Below are positions 6,113 through 13,421 of a stretch of 16,965 nt of DNA, piece by piece. A program made the translations under genes and the position numbers. The stretch spans positions 8,125 through 25,089 of the forward strand of contig CAJUCU010000018.1 in NCBI GenBank assembly GCA_910585335.1, written 5' to 3'. Within the stretch, counting starts at the first letter, position 1. Every line of letters starts with the position of its first letter. This stretch comes from an uncultured Bacilli bacterium (GTDB lineage Bacteria; Bacillota_I; Bacilli_A; RF39; UBA660). Under the pieces are notes generated by a model. It did not search any database, had not been told where the DNA came from, and worked only from the letters and a program-made list of their open reading frames with translations.

Positions 6113-8224
6113 TTACAATGGAAACCGTGTTTTCACTACGCCACTAGGGAATGTAATTTGAATACTTCCTGTTTTACTAGTTACAAAGTATTTTATTTTT
6201 CTTTCCCGAAAACGTTCCAAAACGACAGTATGCGGATGAAAAAACTTGTTATCACGTCCTGCTGAAATAAGTGCGACATCTGGTTTGATTTCGTCTAAAA
6301 AGAAGGAACAACTACTTGTTTTACTACCATGATGCCCCACTTTTAAAATATCGACTTTAGAAAGATGATATTCTGCAATAATTTTCTCTTCACTCTTACA
6401 GCTAGCATCTCCCATCAATAATAATTTCTGATCAAAAATCTCTCCTAACAAGACAGTACTACTATCATTTTCATCCCCCAAATCTCCGTTTAAAGAATAA
6501 AAAGAAAAATCTCCTATTTGAAATGTCATATCTTTTTCTACCTTTTGTACAGAATACTTTTGCACTAATTCTGTTTCTAGTTGATTAAGCGAATTAGAAT
6601 TAATATAAATCTCATCAACCGAAAAGTTTTCTATTAAATAACGAGCCTCTCCTAAATGATCAAAATCTCCATGTGTTAACAAAAGTTTATGAATTTTACG
6701 AATCCCTTTGCTCTTTAAATAAGGAATAATGACTTGTTCTGCTAATGACGTTTTTTCTCTGAAAGGAAAACCTTGTTTTTGAAAACTAGGAACACCACCT
6801 GTATCAATTAACATCACTTCCCCTTTAGAATAAATAAGGATACTATCCCCTTGACCAATATCAAACATATAAAGATAACTGTCATTAGAAAAAGAAAAGA
6901 TAGAAAAGATGAAAGGAACAAGAAAATACCAACCATAAAATTTCGTATAATGTGCTGTTTGATATAAATAAAAACAAAGCGTAAGAAGATAGAATAAAAA
7001 AAGGAAAAAGGATGGCTTTCCAACAATGACTCTTGGAAGAGTAATAGAACTAAAAAATAGAGATGATTTTTCTAAAATAAACAGAAAAAAGGAAAAAATA
7101 TCATCTAAAAAAGGAAAGAAAAAAGTAAGAAAAGAGAAAGGAAAAATAAGAAAAGATACAAATGGAACATAAAACAAATTATAGAAAATACTAAAAAAAT
7201 TAATTTCATAAAAATGAAAAAGTGAAATAATACTACTAGTAATAAAAGAAATAATGGATGTTTTAAGTAATTTTTTAAAATATCCTCCTTTATTAATATA
7301 AGAACTACAGATAATTAAAGAAGCACTAATAGAAAAAGAATATTGAAACCCAATCATATAAATAAAATAAGGATGAATGAAAATACAGATTGTAAAAGAT
7401 AAAATAAGTAAATGAATTGGTTTAATATAAAAATAATAGATTTGATTAAGTGAAAATAACAAGAAGAACAGAGTCGCTCTTAAGACAGAAGGACTAAAGG
7501 TAAAAAGCAAGTAAAAACCTAAAAAAAGCATAACAAAGAAAAAGCGTTTTTTCTCTTTTAGTCCTGCTTTTTGTAACAGAAAAAGCAACACAAAAGAAAT
7601 AAGACTAACATGCATACCACTAATAGCAAACAGATGACTAATGCCATTATTTCTAAAGCTAGTTTTAATACTTTTAGAAAGATACTGATCATTTCCTAAA
7701 ATAAAGGTTTGCAAATACGGGTAGCTTTTTCTAGCTTTTTTCATTCTAAAATCTAAAAAATTTTGTATCTGATAATAAAGACTTTTCTTTTTAGAGACAA
7801 TTTGAATTTCTTCAGCATGCATCAAGTAGTAAGTCTTTTCACCTTTCAAATAAGCAGCATAAGAAAATCCATTTTCATTTCTCGCTTCCGATGGCCTAGA
7901 GAGTTTTCCAGAAAGCAAAATGGTATCACCACATGAAATATTTTGCAGAAAGTCTTCTTTTTCTTTTAGATGATGAAAATAATAATAAGCAAGAACATAT
8001 TCCTTTTGATATTTTACTTTCATACTTAAAACATCACTATCAATCTGATAAGAATGAAGTATTCCCGTAACCTCTTTTTGTTCCAAAGAAAAGGCGCTTT
8101 GTGTAGGAATCAAAAACAAGCGAATCGCTGTAATCAAAAGACCAATGAAAAGAAAAATATAAAAGGGATAACTATGTAGTAATATTTTCCTTAATTTTAG
8201 CAAATAAGCTTTCTCCAATTCCAC
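6113..8224 (-). CDS. comEC: ComEC/Rec2 DNA-uptake channel protein
   Basis: This is the membrane channel that carries single-stranded DNA into the cell during natural transformation. The product has 703 residues from GTG 8224 (ComEC of B. subtilis is 776). It has N-terminal hydrophobic segments (20-40), a soluble OB-like part (~45-145), and the Competence-domain hallmark HLFAISGMHVSLI (197-209), followed by many Phe/Ile-rich membrane helices to ~450. A C-terminal metallo-beta-lactamase-like domain has DIGQGDS, LIDTGG, LLTHGDFDHLG and KVGHHGSKTS. The frame overlaps the end of comEA by 53 bp. A TTG at 8203 preceded by GGAG is an alternative start that would shorten the overlap to 32 bp. The gene forms an operon with comEA. 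The MBL motifs look intact, so the nuclease-like domain may be active. The start is uncertain by about seven codons. Confidence 0.92.
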   Translation of the reverse strand: MELEKAYLLKLRKILLHSYPFYIFLFIGLLITAIRLFLIPTQSAFSLEQKEVTGILHSYQIDSDVLSMKVKYQKEYVLAYYYFHHLKEKEDFLQNISCGDTILLSGKLSRPSEARNENGFSYAAYLKGEKTYYLMHAEEIQIVSKKKSLYYQIQNFLDFRMKKARKSYPYLQTFILGNDQYLSKSIKTSFRNNGISHLFAISGMHVSLISFVLLFLLQKAGLKEKKRFFFVMLFLGFYLLFTFSPSVLRATLFFLLFSLNQIYYFYIKPIHLLILSFTICIFIHPYFIYMIGFQYSFSISASLIICSSYINKGGYFKKLLKTSIISFITSSIISLFHFYEINFFSIFYNLFYVPFVSFLIFPFSFLTFFFPFLDDIFSFFLFILEKSSLFFSSITLPRVIVGKPSFFLFLFYLLTLCFYLYQTAHYTKFYGWYFLVPFIFSIFSFSNDSYLYMFDIGQGDSILIYSKGEVMLIDTGGVPSFQKQGFPFREKTSLAEQVIIPYLKSKGIRKIHKLLLTHGDFDHLGEARYLIENFSVDEIYINSNSLNQLETELVQKYSVQKVEKDMTFQIGDFSFYSLNGDLGDENDSSTVLLGEIFDQKLLLMGDASCKSEEKIIAEYHLSKVDILKVGHHGSKTSSCSFFLDEIKPDVALISAGRDNKFFHPHTVVLERFRERKIKYFVTSKTGSIQITFPSGVVKTRFPL

Positions 8225-8861
8225 TTACATTCATAATGTCTTCTATTTTTTGATAAGCACCATTCTCTTCACGATACCGAATAATAGAAATGGCTTTTGC
8301 CTCCCCAATTCCAGGAAGCGTCATCAACTCTTCTTGATTAGCCGTGTTAATAGAAATCATTTTGTTACTAGAACTTTCTGGCATAGAAGAATCTGGTTGA
8401 ATACAAGCATCGTTTTGAAGTTCATAGCTCCCTCCATTCTGACATTGCTCTTGTACTTGTTTTTCTTCTTCCTGTGTCTTTTTAAAGTCTTTTACTTCTT
8501 CATAACTATAAACTATAATGACCATTTCGTCTGTTATTTTTTTACTCAAATTAATAACTGAAGTATCAGCATTTTCTGTAAGTCCACCCGCTTTTGTAAT
8601 GGCATCCATCACTCTACTTTCGCTAGAAAGTGTATAAATACCTGGTTTTATTACTTCTCCTTTGATATCTATTTTATAAGTAGTAATATCGGTCACTACA
8701 CGCTCTTCCTTTTCCTTCTTCTTCGCAACTTTCAATACCTTCTTTGCTTCCACTGGCTGTGCTCTTGTCATCGTAAAAAGAAAAATGCCACCACCACCAA
8801 GTAGAAGTAAAATAGAAAGTGCTATCATAATTTGTTTTCGATACCGATAAGTAAACGTCAT
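8172..8861 (-). CDS. comEA: ComEA competence DNA receptor
   Basis: This is the membrane-anchored double-stranded DNA receptor that hands DNA to ComEC. The product has 229 residues. It has a single N-terminal membrane anchor (~11-31) after a basic start, a Lys/Glu-rich linker (39-57), a SLBB domain (~62-120, IDIKGEVIKPGIYTL), a charged/Gln linker with two cysteines (Cys140 and Cys153), and a C-terminal double helix-hairpin-helix (~168-229) with INTANQEELMTLPGIGEAKA and VSGIGESLFAKI. The ATG follows a strong SD, GGAGGTGA (8873-8866). A weak 6-bp AT-rich hairpin with an eight-T tract (about 8927-8960) precedes the gene, so it may be partly separated from ftsW upstream. No convincing sigma-A promoter was found in the 99-bp gap. 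Confidence 0.93.
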   Translation of the reverse strand: MTFTYRYRKQIMIALSILLLLGGGGIFLFTMTRAQPVEAKKVLKVAKKKEKEERVVTDITTYKIDIKGEVIKPGIYTLSSESRVMDAITKAGGLTENADTSVINLSKKITDEMVIIVYSYEEVKDFKKTQEEEKQVQEQCQNGGSYELQNDACIQPDSSMPESSSNKMISINTANQEELMTLPGIGEAKAISIIRYREENGAYQKIEDIMNVSGIGESLFAKIKENITT

Positions 8862-8960
8862 CTTATCACCTCCATCTTATTATTAGATAAAAGTGAAAAA
8901 AATCTAAGAAAATAAAGAAATATAATAAAAAAAATACAAAGCAATATCACTTAGTACTTT

Positions 8961-10100
8961 CTAACTTTTTTTCATATCTTTACGAAGTCCTATCTCAACA
9001 CTAACCCGTTGTACAATTGTAAGGGCTGCAATTAAACAAATCGTATAACTTCCACCATAGCTCATAAAAGGAAGTGGAACTCCCGTCATCGGAATAAGTC
9101 CAAATAATCCCATCAAATTAACAGCAATATGACAAAAGATATAAACGGCTACTCCATAACAAATAATCGCACCACGATTGGTATAACTCCGCTTTCCAAT
9201 TAATAAAATCCGGTACAAGATAAAAATATAGAGAAGAAGTAGTAAAATTCCAACTAATACCCCAAGTTCTTCTACTATAACAGCAAAGATGAAATCAGTA
9301 TATGGTTCTGGCAAATACAAATATTTTTGTGTAGAATTTCCAAGTCCTACTCCAGTAAGCCCTCCATTATTAATGGCAATATACCCATTACACACCTGAC
9401 TACCAGTAGTAAGGAGGCGATCACACGGCCTTGTGAAATTAAGCCGTTCTAACTGTCGTTCATAAATAAGCGTTTTCCCACTACTAATGACAACAAGTAT
9501 CACAACGGCAACGAGGCCAAAACAGCCAAAGATAATTTGATTTTTTATTTGTGACGAAATAGGAACCGCCAAAAAGATGGTACAAACAATCACCGTAAAA
9601 ATAATAGCAGTTCCAAGGTCTGGTTGTAATAATACTAAGAAAGTAATCGCTCCCCCAACGAGCAATGGAAATAAACTAACACCATATTTATCTAACCGTT
9701 TCCCATTCACCTCATAATATCTAGCAAGCCAAACGATCATAATAACTTTAATAAACTCACTCGGTTGAATACTAAAAGGCCCAAGGTCAAACCAAGAGAC
9801 CGCTTGATTCTTTGACTGTCCCATAATAAGAAGAATCACCAAAGAAGCCCCCGCTCCTAAAACACCGAGCCAAGAAACCATACCATAAAGTTTAGTATTA
9901 AAACGAATCATAATAAGAGACATCAAAAGTCCAACTCCTAAAAAGATTCCTTGCTTAATAAAGTAATTATAAGGACTCACCGCTTTTGACATATAAGCAG
10001 TTACATTAGACGAAGAAAAAACCATAATAAGGCCAAAAGCAAACATTAATACGGTGGTAATAAGCAATGGTTTATCAATGTATTTTATAATCTTCTTCAA
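8961..10100 (-). CDS. ftsW: FtsW-type SEDS peptidoglycan glycosyltransferase
   Basis: SEDS enzymes polymerise lipid II glycan strands; FtsW does so at the septum with a class B PBP. The product has 379 residues and about ten hydrophobic segments. Family motifs are LIMVFSSSN (24-32), WFDLGPFSIQPSE (103-115), LQPDLGTA (158-165), AINNGGLTGVGLGNSTQK (242-259), LPEPYTDFIFAVIVEELG (263-280) with the putative catalytic Asp269, and IPMTGVPLPFMSYGGS (336-351). The start is TTG 10100, supported by the SD-like GGTAGTGAT (10112-10104) seven bases away. No in-frame ATG exists nearby. FtsW is preferred over RodA or SpoVE from the N-terminal and EELG regions, but SpoVE cannot be excluded in a spore former. 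Two cysteines (226, 237) lie in the large outer loop before the AINNGG motif. Confidence 0.88.
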   Translation of the reverse strand: MKKIIKYIDKPLLITTVLMFAFGLIMVFSSSNVTAYMSKAVSPYNYFIKQGIFLGVGLLMSLIMIRFNTKLYGMVSWLGVLGAGASLVILLIMGQSKNQAVSWFDLGPFSIQPSEFIKVIMIVWLARYYEVNGKRLDKYGVSLFPLLVGGAITFLVLLQPDLGTAIIFTVIVCTIFLAVPISSQIKNQIIFGCFGLVAVVILVVISSGKTLIYERQLERLNFTRPCDRLLTTGSQVCNGYIAINNGGLTGVGLGNSTQKYLYLPEPYTDFIFAVIVEELGVLVGILLLLLYIFILYRILLIGKRSYTNRGAIICYGVAVYIFCHIAVNLMGLFGLIPMTGVPLPFMSYGGSYTICLIAALTIVQRVSVEIGLRKDMKKS

Positions 10101-10103
10101 AAA

Positions 10104-10112
10104 ATCACTACC
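10104..10112 (-). promoter_or_regulatory. Ribosome binding site deciding the TTG start of ftsW
   Basis: GGTAGTGAT on the minus strand matches the extended anti-SD partner GGAGGTGAT at eight of nine bases. It is correctly spaced for TTG 10100. No in-frame ATG or GTG is near. Confidence 0.6.
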
Positions 10113-10124
10113 CTATCTTCTCCC

Positions 10125-10133
10125 ATTTTACCA
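10125..10133 (-). promoter_or_regulatory. Extended -10 promoter for ftsW
   Basis: TGGTAAAAT on the minus strand is an extended -10 (TGN-TAAAAT) about 25 bases before the TTG start. The only -35 candidate is weak (TTCCGA, 16-base spacer). Confidence 0.45.
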
Positions 10134-10183
10134 TAAATAACAAAATTCGGAAATAAAAATTGCAAACTATAGTCAATTTACAT

Positions 10184-10212
10184 GAACAAATTACGACATT
10201 TTACATACGTTA
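10184..10212 (+). promoter_or_regulatory. Putative sigma-K-type late sporulation promoter
   Basis: GAACA (10184-10188) and CATACGTTA (10204-10212) fit the sigma-K pattern AC-N16/17-CATANNNTA with a 16-base spacer after AC. No sigma-A pair with acceptable spacing is present. The predicted start lies just before SD AAAGGAGG, ahead of the YjcZ-like gene. Sigma-E shares a CATA-type -10, so mother-cell control is safer than the exact factor. Confidence 0.5.
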
Positions 10213-10241
10213 TATTAGATTAAATAAAAGGAGGCAAAGTT

Positions 10242-10418
10242 ATGTATTATTATGGTGGAGGATCATGTGGATGTGGTGGAAATAATTCTTACCAAATGCC
10301 ATATTATCCAAATTACGGATGTGGTTGCAACAATAACAGCAACAATTCTACTTATGCCATTATCTTAGTATTATTTATTTTACTAGTTATTGTGATTGGA
10401 ACTCGCTTCGTTGCATAA
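10242..10418 (+). CDS. YjcZ-like small sporulation protein
   Basis: The product has 58 residues, begins MYYYGGGSCGCGG, and has a near-perfect SD (AAAGGAGG, 10227-10234). Residues 1-34 are rich in Tyr, Gly, Asn and Cys, with CGC motifs at 9-11 and 27-29. Residues 37-53 form one hydrophobic segment (YAIILVLFILLVIVIG), ending GTRFVA. This Gly/Tyr/Cys head plus a single C-terminal membrane helix is the pattern of the YjcZ family of small sporulation proteins of Bacilli. It stands alone, with a sporulation-type promoter upstream and a strong terminator downstream. The molecular role of the family is poorly defined; coat or spore-membrane association is likely. Together with the collagen-like protein it is the best evidence that the organism makes spores. 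Confidence 0.82.
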   Translation: MYYYGGGSCGCGGNNSYQMPYYPNYGCGCNNNSNNSTYAIILVLFILLVIVIGTRFVA

Positions 10419-10424
10419 ATAAAC

Positions 10425-10452
10425 AACTCTTACGAAAAGTAAGAGTTTTTTC
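10425..10452 (+). terminator. Intrinsic terminator of the YjcZ-like gene
   Basis: AACTCTTAC (10425-10433) pairs perfectly with GTAAGAGTT (10439-10447) around a GAAAA loop. A T-tract to 10451 follows. It separates the sporulation gene from def. Confidence 0.9.
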
Positions 10453-10479
10453 TTGCCTCTTTATTTTTTTTACATTTTT

Positions 10480-10488
10480 TGATAAAAT
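10480..10488 (+). promoter_or_regulatory. Extended -10 element before def
   Basis: TGATAAAAT fits TGN plus a TATAAT-like box 22 bases before the def ATG. No good -35 is seen in the T-rich sequence upstream. Confidence 0.45.
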
Positions 10489-10509
10489 AAGACCATTGGT
10501 GGTGATAAT

Positions 10510-11058
10510 ATGTTAAAAACAAAGGAAATATTAGATGAAAAAGATAAAAGATTAAGAGAAGTTAGTAAAGAGGTTGTTTTTCCACTAACAAAAGAAGATA
10601 AAGAACTAATAGAAAAGATGATTACTTATTTAACGGATAGTCAAATTGAAGAACGAGCAGAAAAGTATGATTTAAGACCTGGAATGGGACTTGCCGCTGT
10701 ACAATTAGGTGTCTTAAAACGTTACTTTGTAGTAGTTCATGAAGTAGAAGAAGGTGTTTTTGATACTTACACATTAATCAATCCTAAAATCATCAGTAAT
10801 TCAGAAGAAAAGATTTATGTAGAATTAGGGGAAGGATGTCTTTCGGTAAATCGAGAAACAGAAGGAATCGTTCCAAGATATGCTAGAGTAACATTAGAAG
10901 CATATGATGAAAATGGAAATAAAATAAGAGTAAGAGGTCGTGAAGAACTAGCGATTGCTTTCCAACATGAACTAGATCATCTAAATGGCATCTTATTTAC
11001 AGATCATATTGATAAAGATAACCCATTCGCTGGAGAAGGCTTATATCGAGCAATTTAA
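10510..11058 (+). CDS. def: Peptide deformylase
   Basis: This metalloenzyme removes the formyl group from the initiator Met of nascent proteins. The product has 182 residues, the usual size for type 2 enzymes of Gram-positive bacteria. Motif 1 is GMGLAAVQLG (58-67; Val replaces the common Pro). Motif 2 is EGCLSV (108-113) with metal ligand Cys110. Motif 3 is QHELDHLNG (152-160) with ligands His153 and His157 and catalytic Glu154. The ATG is preceded by GGTGGTGAT (10498-10506). The cyclophilin lipoprotein gene starts 17 bp downstream, so the two are probably co-transcribed; both act on newly made proteins. Confidence 0.95.
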   Translation: MLKTKEILDEKDKRLREVSKEVVFPLTKEDKELIEKMITYLTDSQIEERAEKYDLRPGMGLAAVQLGVLKRYFVVVHEVEEGVFDTYTLINPKIISNSEEKIYVELGEGCLSVNRETEGIVPRYARVTLEAYDENGNKIRVRGREELAIAFQHELDHLNGILFTDHIDKDNPFAGEGLYRAI

Positions 11059-11075
11059 AAGAAAAGAGGAAAAGA

Positions 11076-11678
11076 ATGAAAACAATAAAATTATTAGGAA
11101 TCATCCTACTTGGTATATTTTTAGTTGGTTGTAGTGAAAACGAAAAGAAACCTACCTTATCAGGAAAATATAATGTAGAAATCGTATTAAAGGATTATGG
11201 AACGATAAAAGTAACCCTAGATGCGGATGAAGCTCCCCTTACAGTAGAAAACTTCTTAAAGCTAGTAGACAAAAAATTCTATGATGGCTTAACGATTCAT
11301 AGAGTAGTAAAAGATTTTGTAATTCAAGGTGGAGATCCAGAAGGAACAGGACAAGGTGGCAGTGAGGAGACGATTGTCGGAGAATTTTCAAGTAATGGAA
11401 TCAACAATAATTTATCTCATACAAGAGGTACAATTTCTATGGCACGAAACGGAATGGATATGAATTCAGCTAGTAGTCAATTCTTCATCGTTCAAAAAGA
11501 TGCAACAACACTAGATGGCGATTATGCTGCTTTTGGATATGTAACAGAAGGAATGGACATCGTAGATAAAATAGTAGAAGAAATAGAACCAAATGATGAG
11601 ATGGGAACAGTAGAAAAAGAAAAACAACCGATTATTACTTCAATAAGAAAAGTAACAAAAAAGAAAGCAAATAATTAA
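11076..11678 (+). CDS. Cyclophilin-type peptidyl-prolyl isomerase lipoprotein
   Basis: The product has 200 residues. It has a lipoprotein signal peptide (1-18) with lipobox LVGC and lipidation at Cys19, a short linker, then a cyclophilin domain (~33-193). Key positions are IHRV with catalytic Arg76, FVIQGGDPEGTGQGG (81-95), GTISMAR (118-124) and SSQFFIV (133-139). It should catalyse cis-trans isomerisation of X-Pro bonds in exported proteins at the outer face of the membrane, like extracellular PpiA-type enzymes. SD AGAGGAAAAG precedes the ATG. It is the second gene after def. The C-terminal tail is Lys-rich, and its last codons overlap the shared terminator. Confidence 0.92.
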   Translation: MKTIKLLGIILLGIFLVGCSENEKKPTLSGKYNVEIVLKDYGTIKVTLDADEAPLTVENFLKLVDKKFYDGLTIHRVVKDFVIQGGDPEGTGQGGSEETIVGEFSSNGINNNLSHTRGTISMARNGMDMNSASSQFFIVQKDATTLDGDYAAFGYVTEGMDIVDKIVEEIEPNDEMGTVEKEKQPIITSIRKVTKKKANN

Positions 11679-11692
11679 TTTTATGCTTTCTT
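11661..11692. terminator. Bidirectional terminator overlapping two gene ends
   Basis: AAGAAAGCA (11661-11669) pairs perfectly with TGCTTTCTT (11684-11692). T-rich tracts lie outside the stem on both strands. The stem lies within the last codons of the cyclophilin gene and covers the stop of the convergent hypothetical gene. Confidence 0.75.
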
Positions 11693-12533
11693 ATTTTTTT
11701 AGCTCTTTTACCAATTTCTGACCAAATAAAGCTTGAAATGGCTCTTGTTGCATTCTAGGAAGTAAATATTGGGAAATCGCAGAAGTAATCATATTATCAT
11801 CATTATAAGAATAGGAATGAATCACCTCACCAAGGTGATGATAGAAATCTGGCTCCACTTCACCTAATGCATATTGGAACCGAGATAAAAAATCTGCTTG
11901 TTGGTTAGCTGTTTCGCATAAATCACCTAAATTAGAAAATTCTTTTTTAGTATAATTACTAACTGTAATTTCGTTAATAAAACAATTTTCTCTCTCAGCA
12001 ACAATTTCATTTTCGATACGTTCTTTTTCTTTTTTATAATAATGATAAAACAAAGTACCATTAAAAGAGGCTGCACCCTTCTCATTTGCTTTAAATTGAA
12101 TAATCTCATCTTGAATATAATCTCGATAATAAAACTCTCTATTTCGTGACAATAAAGAAAGCTCTTGCATCTCTTCTCTTTCTTTCATAGTAGTCACCGA
12201 AAATTGCTCTACAAAAAACTGACCAAAAACAAAGGCACCTCGCATACTTCCTGTTAATCTATAACTCCCATCTCTATTAATTTGAAAAACCAAACTATGT
12301 GAATTCAAATCCTGATGAATTCTAATCCCCCCATAAGGAAGAATAATCTCTGTCTGTGCACTATATCTTTTCTCATCATTAATAGCTGATAAAACTCTAC
12401 AGTAGCCAACCTGCTGCTCTTCTTGATTTCTGATAACACCAGCATCATTTTGAACTTGAAATAGGCCCAAAAAAGCCTCCAATTGCGCTTCCCAATTAAA
12501 TGAACAAATCTCACCAACACACATCTTTTCCAT
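11691..12533 (-). CDS. Unrecognised 280-residue protein
   Basis: I do not recognise the family. The start is ATG 12533 (MEKMCVGEIC), with SD AAGGAG (12543-12538). A longer frame to GTG 12593 is rejected because a consensus promoter lies inside that extension. The N-terminal half (about 1-125) looks beta-rich, with stretches such as EIILPYGGIRIHQ, SLVFQINRDGSYRLTGSMRG and AFVFGQFFVEQF. The middle (130-195) is charged and helical (YYKKEKERIENEI). The C-terminal third is helical with His/Tyr-rich YHHLGEVIHSYSYNDD. There is no signal peptide, membrane segment or known catalytic motif, so it is probably cytoplasmic. It lies 60 bp after folD but has its own promoter, so a functional link to folate metabolism or SMC is not implied. 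Confidence 0.75.
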   Translation of the reverse strand: MEKMCVGEICSFNWEAQLEAFLGLFQVQNDAGVIRNQEEQQVGYCRVLSAINDEKRYSAQTEIILPYGGIRIHQDLNSHSLVFQINRDGSYRLTGSMRGAFVFGQFFVEQFSVTTMKEREEMQELSLLSRNREFYYRDYIQDEIIQFKANEKGAASFNGTLFYHYYKKEKERIENEIVAERENCFINEITVSNYTKKEFSNLGDLCETANQQADFLSRFQYALGEVEPDFYHHLGEVIHSYSYNDDNMITSAISQYLLPRMQQEPFQALFGQKLVKELKK

Positions 12534-12554
12534 AAACTCTCCTTCTTTTAAATT

Positions 12555-12582
12555 ATTATAATTAAAAAAAGAAAAAAGGCAA
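12555..12582 (-). promoter_or_regulatory. Strong sigma-A promoter of the unrecognised gene
   Basis: A perfect TATAAT (12560-12555) has TTGCCT (12582-12577) as -35 with a 16-base T-rich spacer. The predicted start is a few bases before SD 12543-12538. It lies in the folD-downstream gap. Confidence 0.7.
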
Positions 12583-12593
12583 GGAAAAAGCAC

Positions 12594-13400
12594 TTATTTA
12601 CTAGCCTTATATAAATGATCAAAGAGATAAACTGGCGTCAATGCCCCCACTCCCCCAGGAACTGGAGTAATCAAAACATCTAAATCACAAACTTCTTCAA
12701 AACAAACATCCCCCACTAAAACACCATTAAGATAATTTGTCCCCACATCAATAATCACTTGACCATCTCTAAAATAGTCTCGTGTAAAATAATGGGCATG
12801 GCCAATGGCAACAATAACAATATCTGCCCTTCTTACTACTTCCTGCACATTTTCAGTCTTAGAATCACATAACGTAACAGTCGTCTTTTCTTTTAAAAAT
12901 TGATAAAGAGGCATACCAGCTAAATCGCTTTTTCCTAAAATAGCAACTTCCCGCCCAACAACTGAAATAGCATAATAATCTAAAATTTTTAGTACACTTC
13001 GTGCCGTACAAGGAAGGAAATTTTCATTTTGTGTCCACATCTTTTTACTATTAGAACCAACACAATCTACATCTTTAGAAACCACAATGAAGTCTACCAA
13101 TTCTTGATATGAAAATGAAGATGGAATTGGTTTTTGAATCATAATTCCAGTAACAGTAGGATCTTGATTTAATAACTCAATTTTTTGAATAATTTCCTGT
13201 TTGGTAGCAGTCTCAGAAAATGAAAAAGCTTGAAAAGAAACATGAAGTCTTTCTGCCAGCTTCTTTTTATTTCTTAAATATAGTTCATTTTCTTGAAAAG
13301 ATCCTATTTGAATAATAGCAAGAACAAGAGAATCAGAAATTTCTTTTTCTAAACGCAAAATTTCTTCTTCTCGAATACCTCTACAATCTAAAACTGGCAT
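12594..13400 (-). CDS. folD: Methylenetetrahydrofolate dehydrogenase/cyclohydrolase, divergent
   Basis: FolD interconverts 5,10-methylene-, 5,10-methenyl- and 10-formyl-tetrahydrofolate in the cytosol. At 268 residues it is slightly short (usual ~280-290). Catalytic positions are kept: Tyr41 and Lys45 in YLRNKKK, Gln89 in MIQKPIP, and the KDVD aspartates (110/112). The nucleotide-binding part shows AILGKSDLAGMP (153-164; the usual GRS..VG is changed), IVIVAIG (194-200), VIIDVGTN (215-222) and PVPGGVGALTP (246-256; usually GGVGPMT). PCTA (130-133) replaces the common PCTP. The sequence is diverged but not visibly broken. The ATG lies 21 bp after smc, so it is probably read from the smc promoter. 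Confidence 0.9.
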   Translation of the reverse strand: MPVLDCRGIREEEILRLEKEISDSLVLAIIQIGSFQENELYLRNKKKLAERLHVSFQAFSFSETATKQEIIQKIELLNQDPTVTGIMIQKPIPSSFSYQELVDFIVVSKDVDCVGSNSKKMWTQNENFLPCTARSVLKILDYYAISVVGREVAILGKSDLAGMPLYQFLKEKTTVTLCDSKTENVQEVVRRADIVIVAIGHAHYFTRDYFRDGQVIIDVGTNYLNGVLVGDVCFEEVCDLDVLITPVPGGVGALTPVYLFDHLYKASK

Positions 13401-13421
13401 ATACTTCCCTTCTTCCCATCT

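Noticed and set aside
6085..6115. Terminator after comEC
   Set aside because: Only a 5-bp all-AT stem before a T-rich run. Too weak to call.
6814..7026. 70-residue minus-strand frame inside comEC
   Set aside because: A shadow in another frame of the membrane-helix region, with no SD.
8250..8561. 103-residue frame on + opposite comEA
   Set aside because: Antisense to a clear HhH/SLBB gene. It is Phe/Leu-rich from AT bias, with no SD.
11927..12520. Two short minus-strand frames (11927-12109, 12305-12520) inside the unrecognised gene
   Set aside because: Out-of-frame shadows without initiation signals. The long frame has a promoter and SD.
12534..12593. GTG 12593 start of the unrecognised protein, directly after the folD stop
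   Set aside because: The extension contains a TATAAT promoter and encodes a low-complexity stretch. ATG 12533 has a strong SD.
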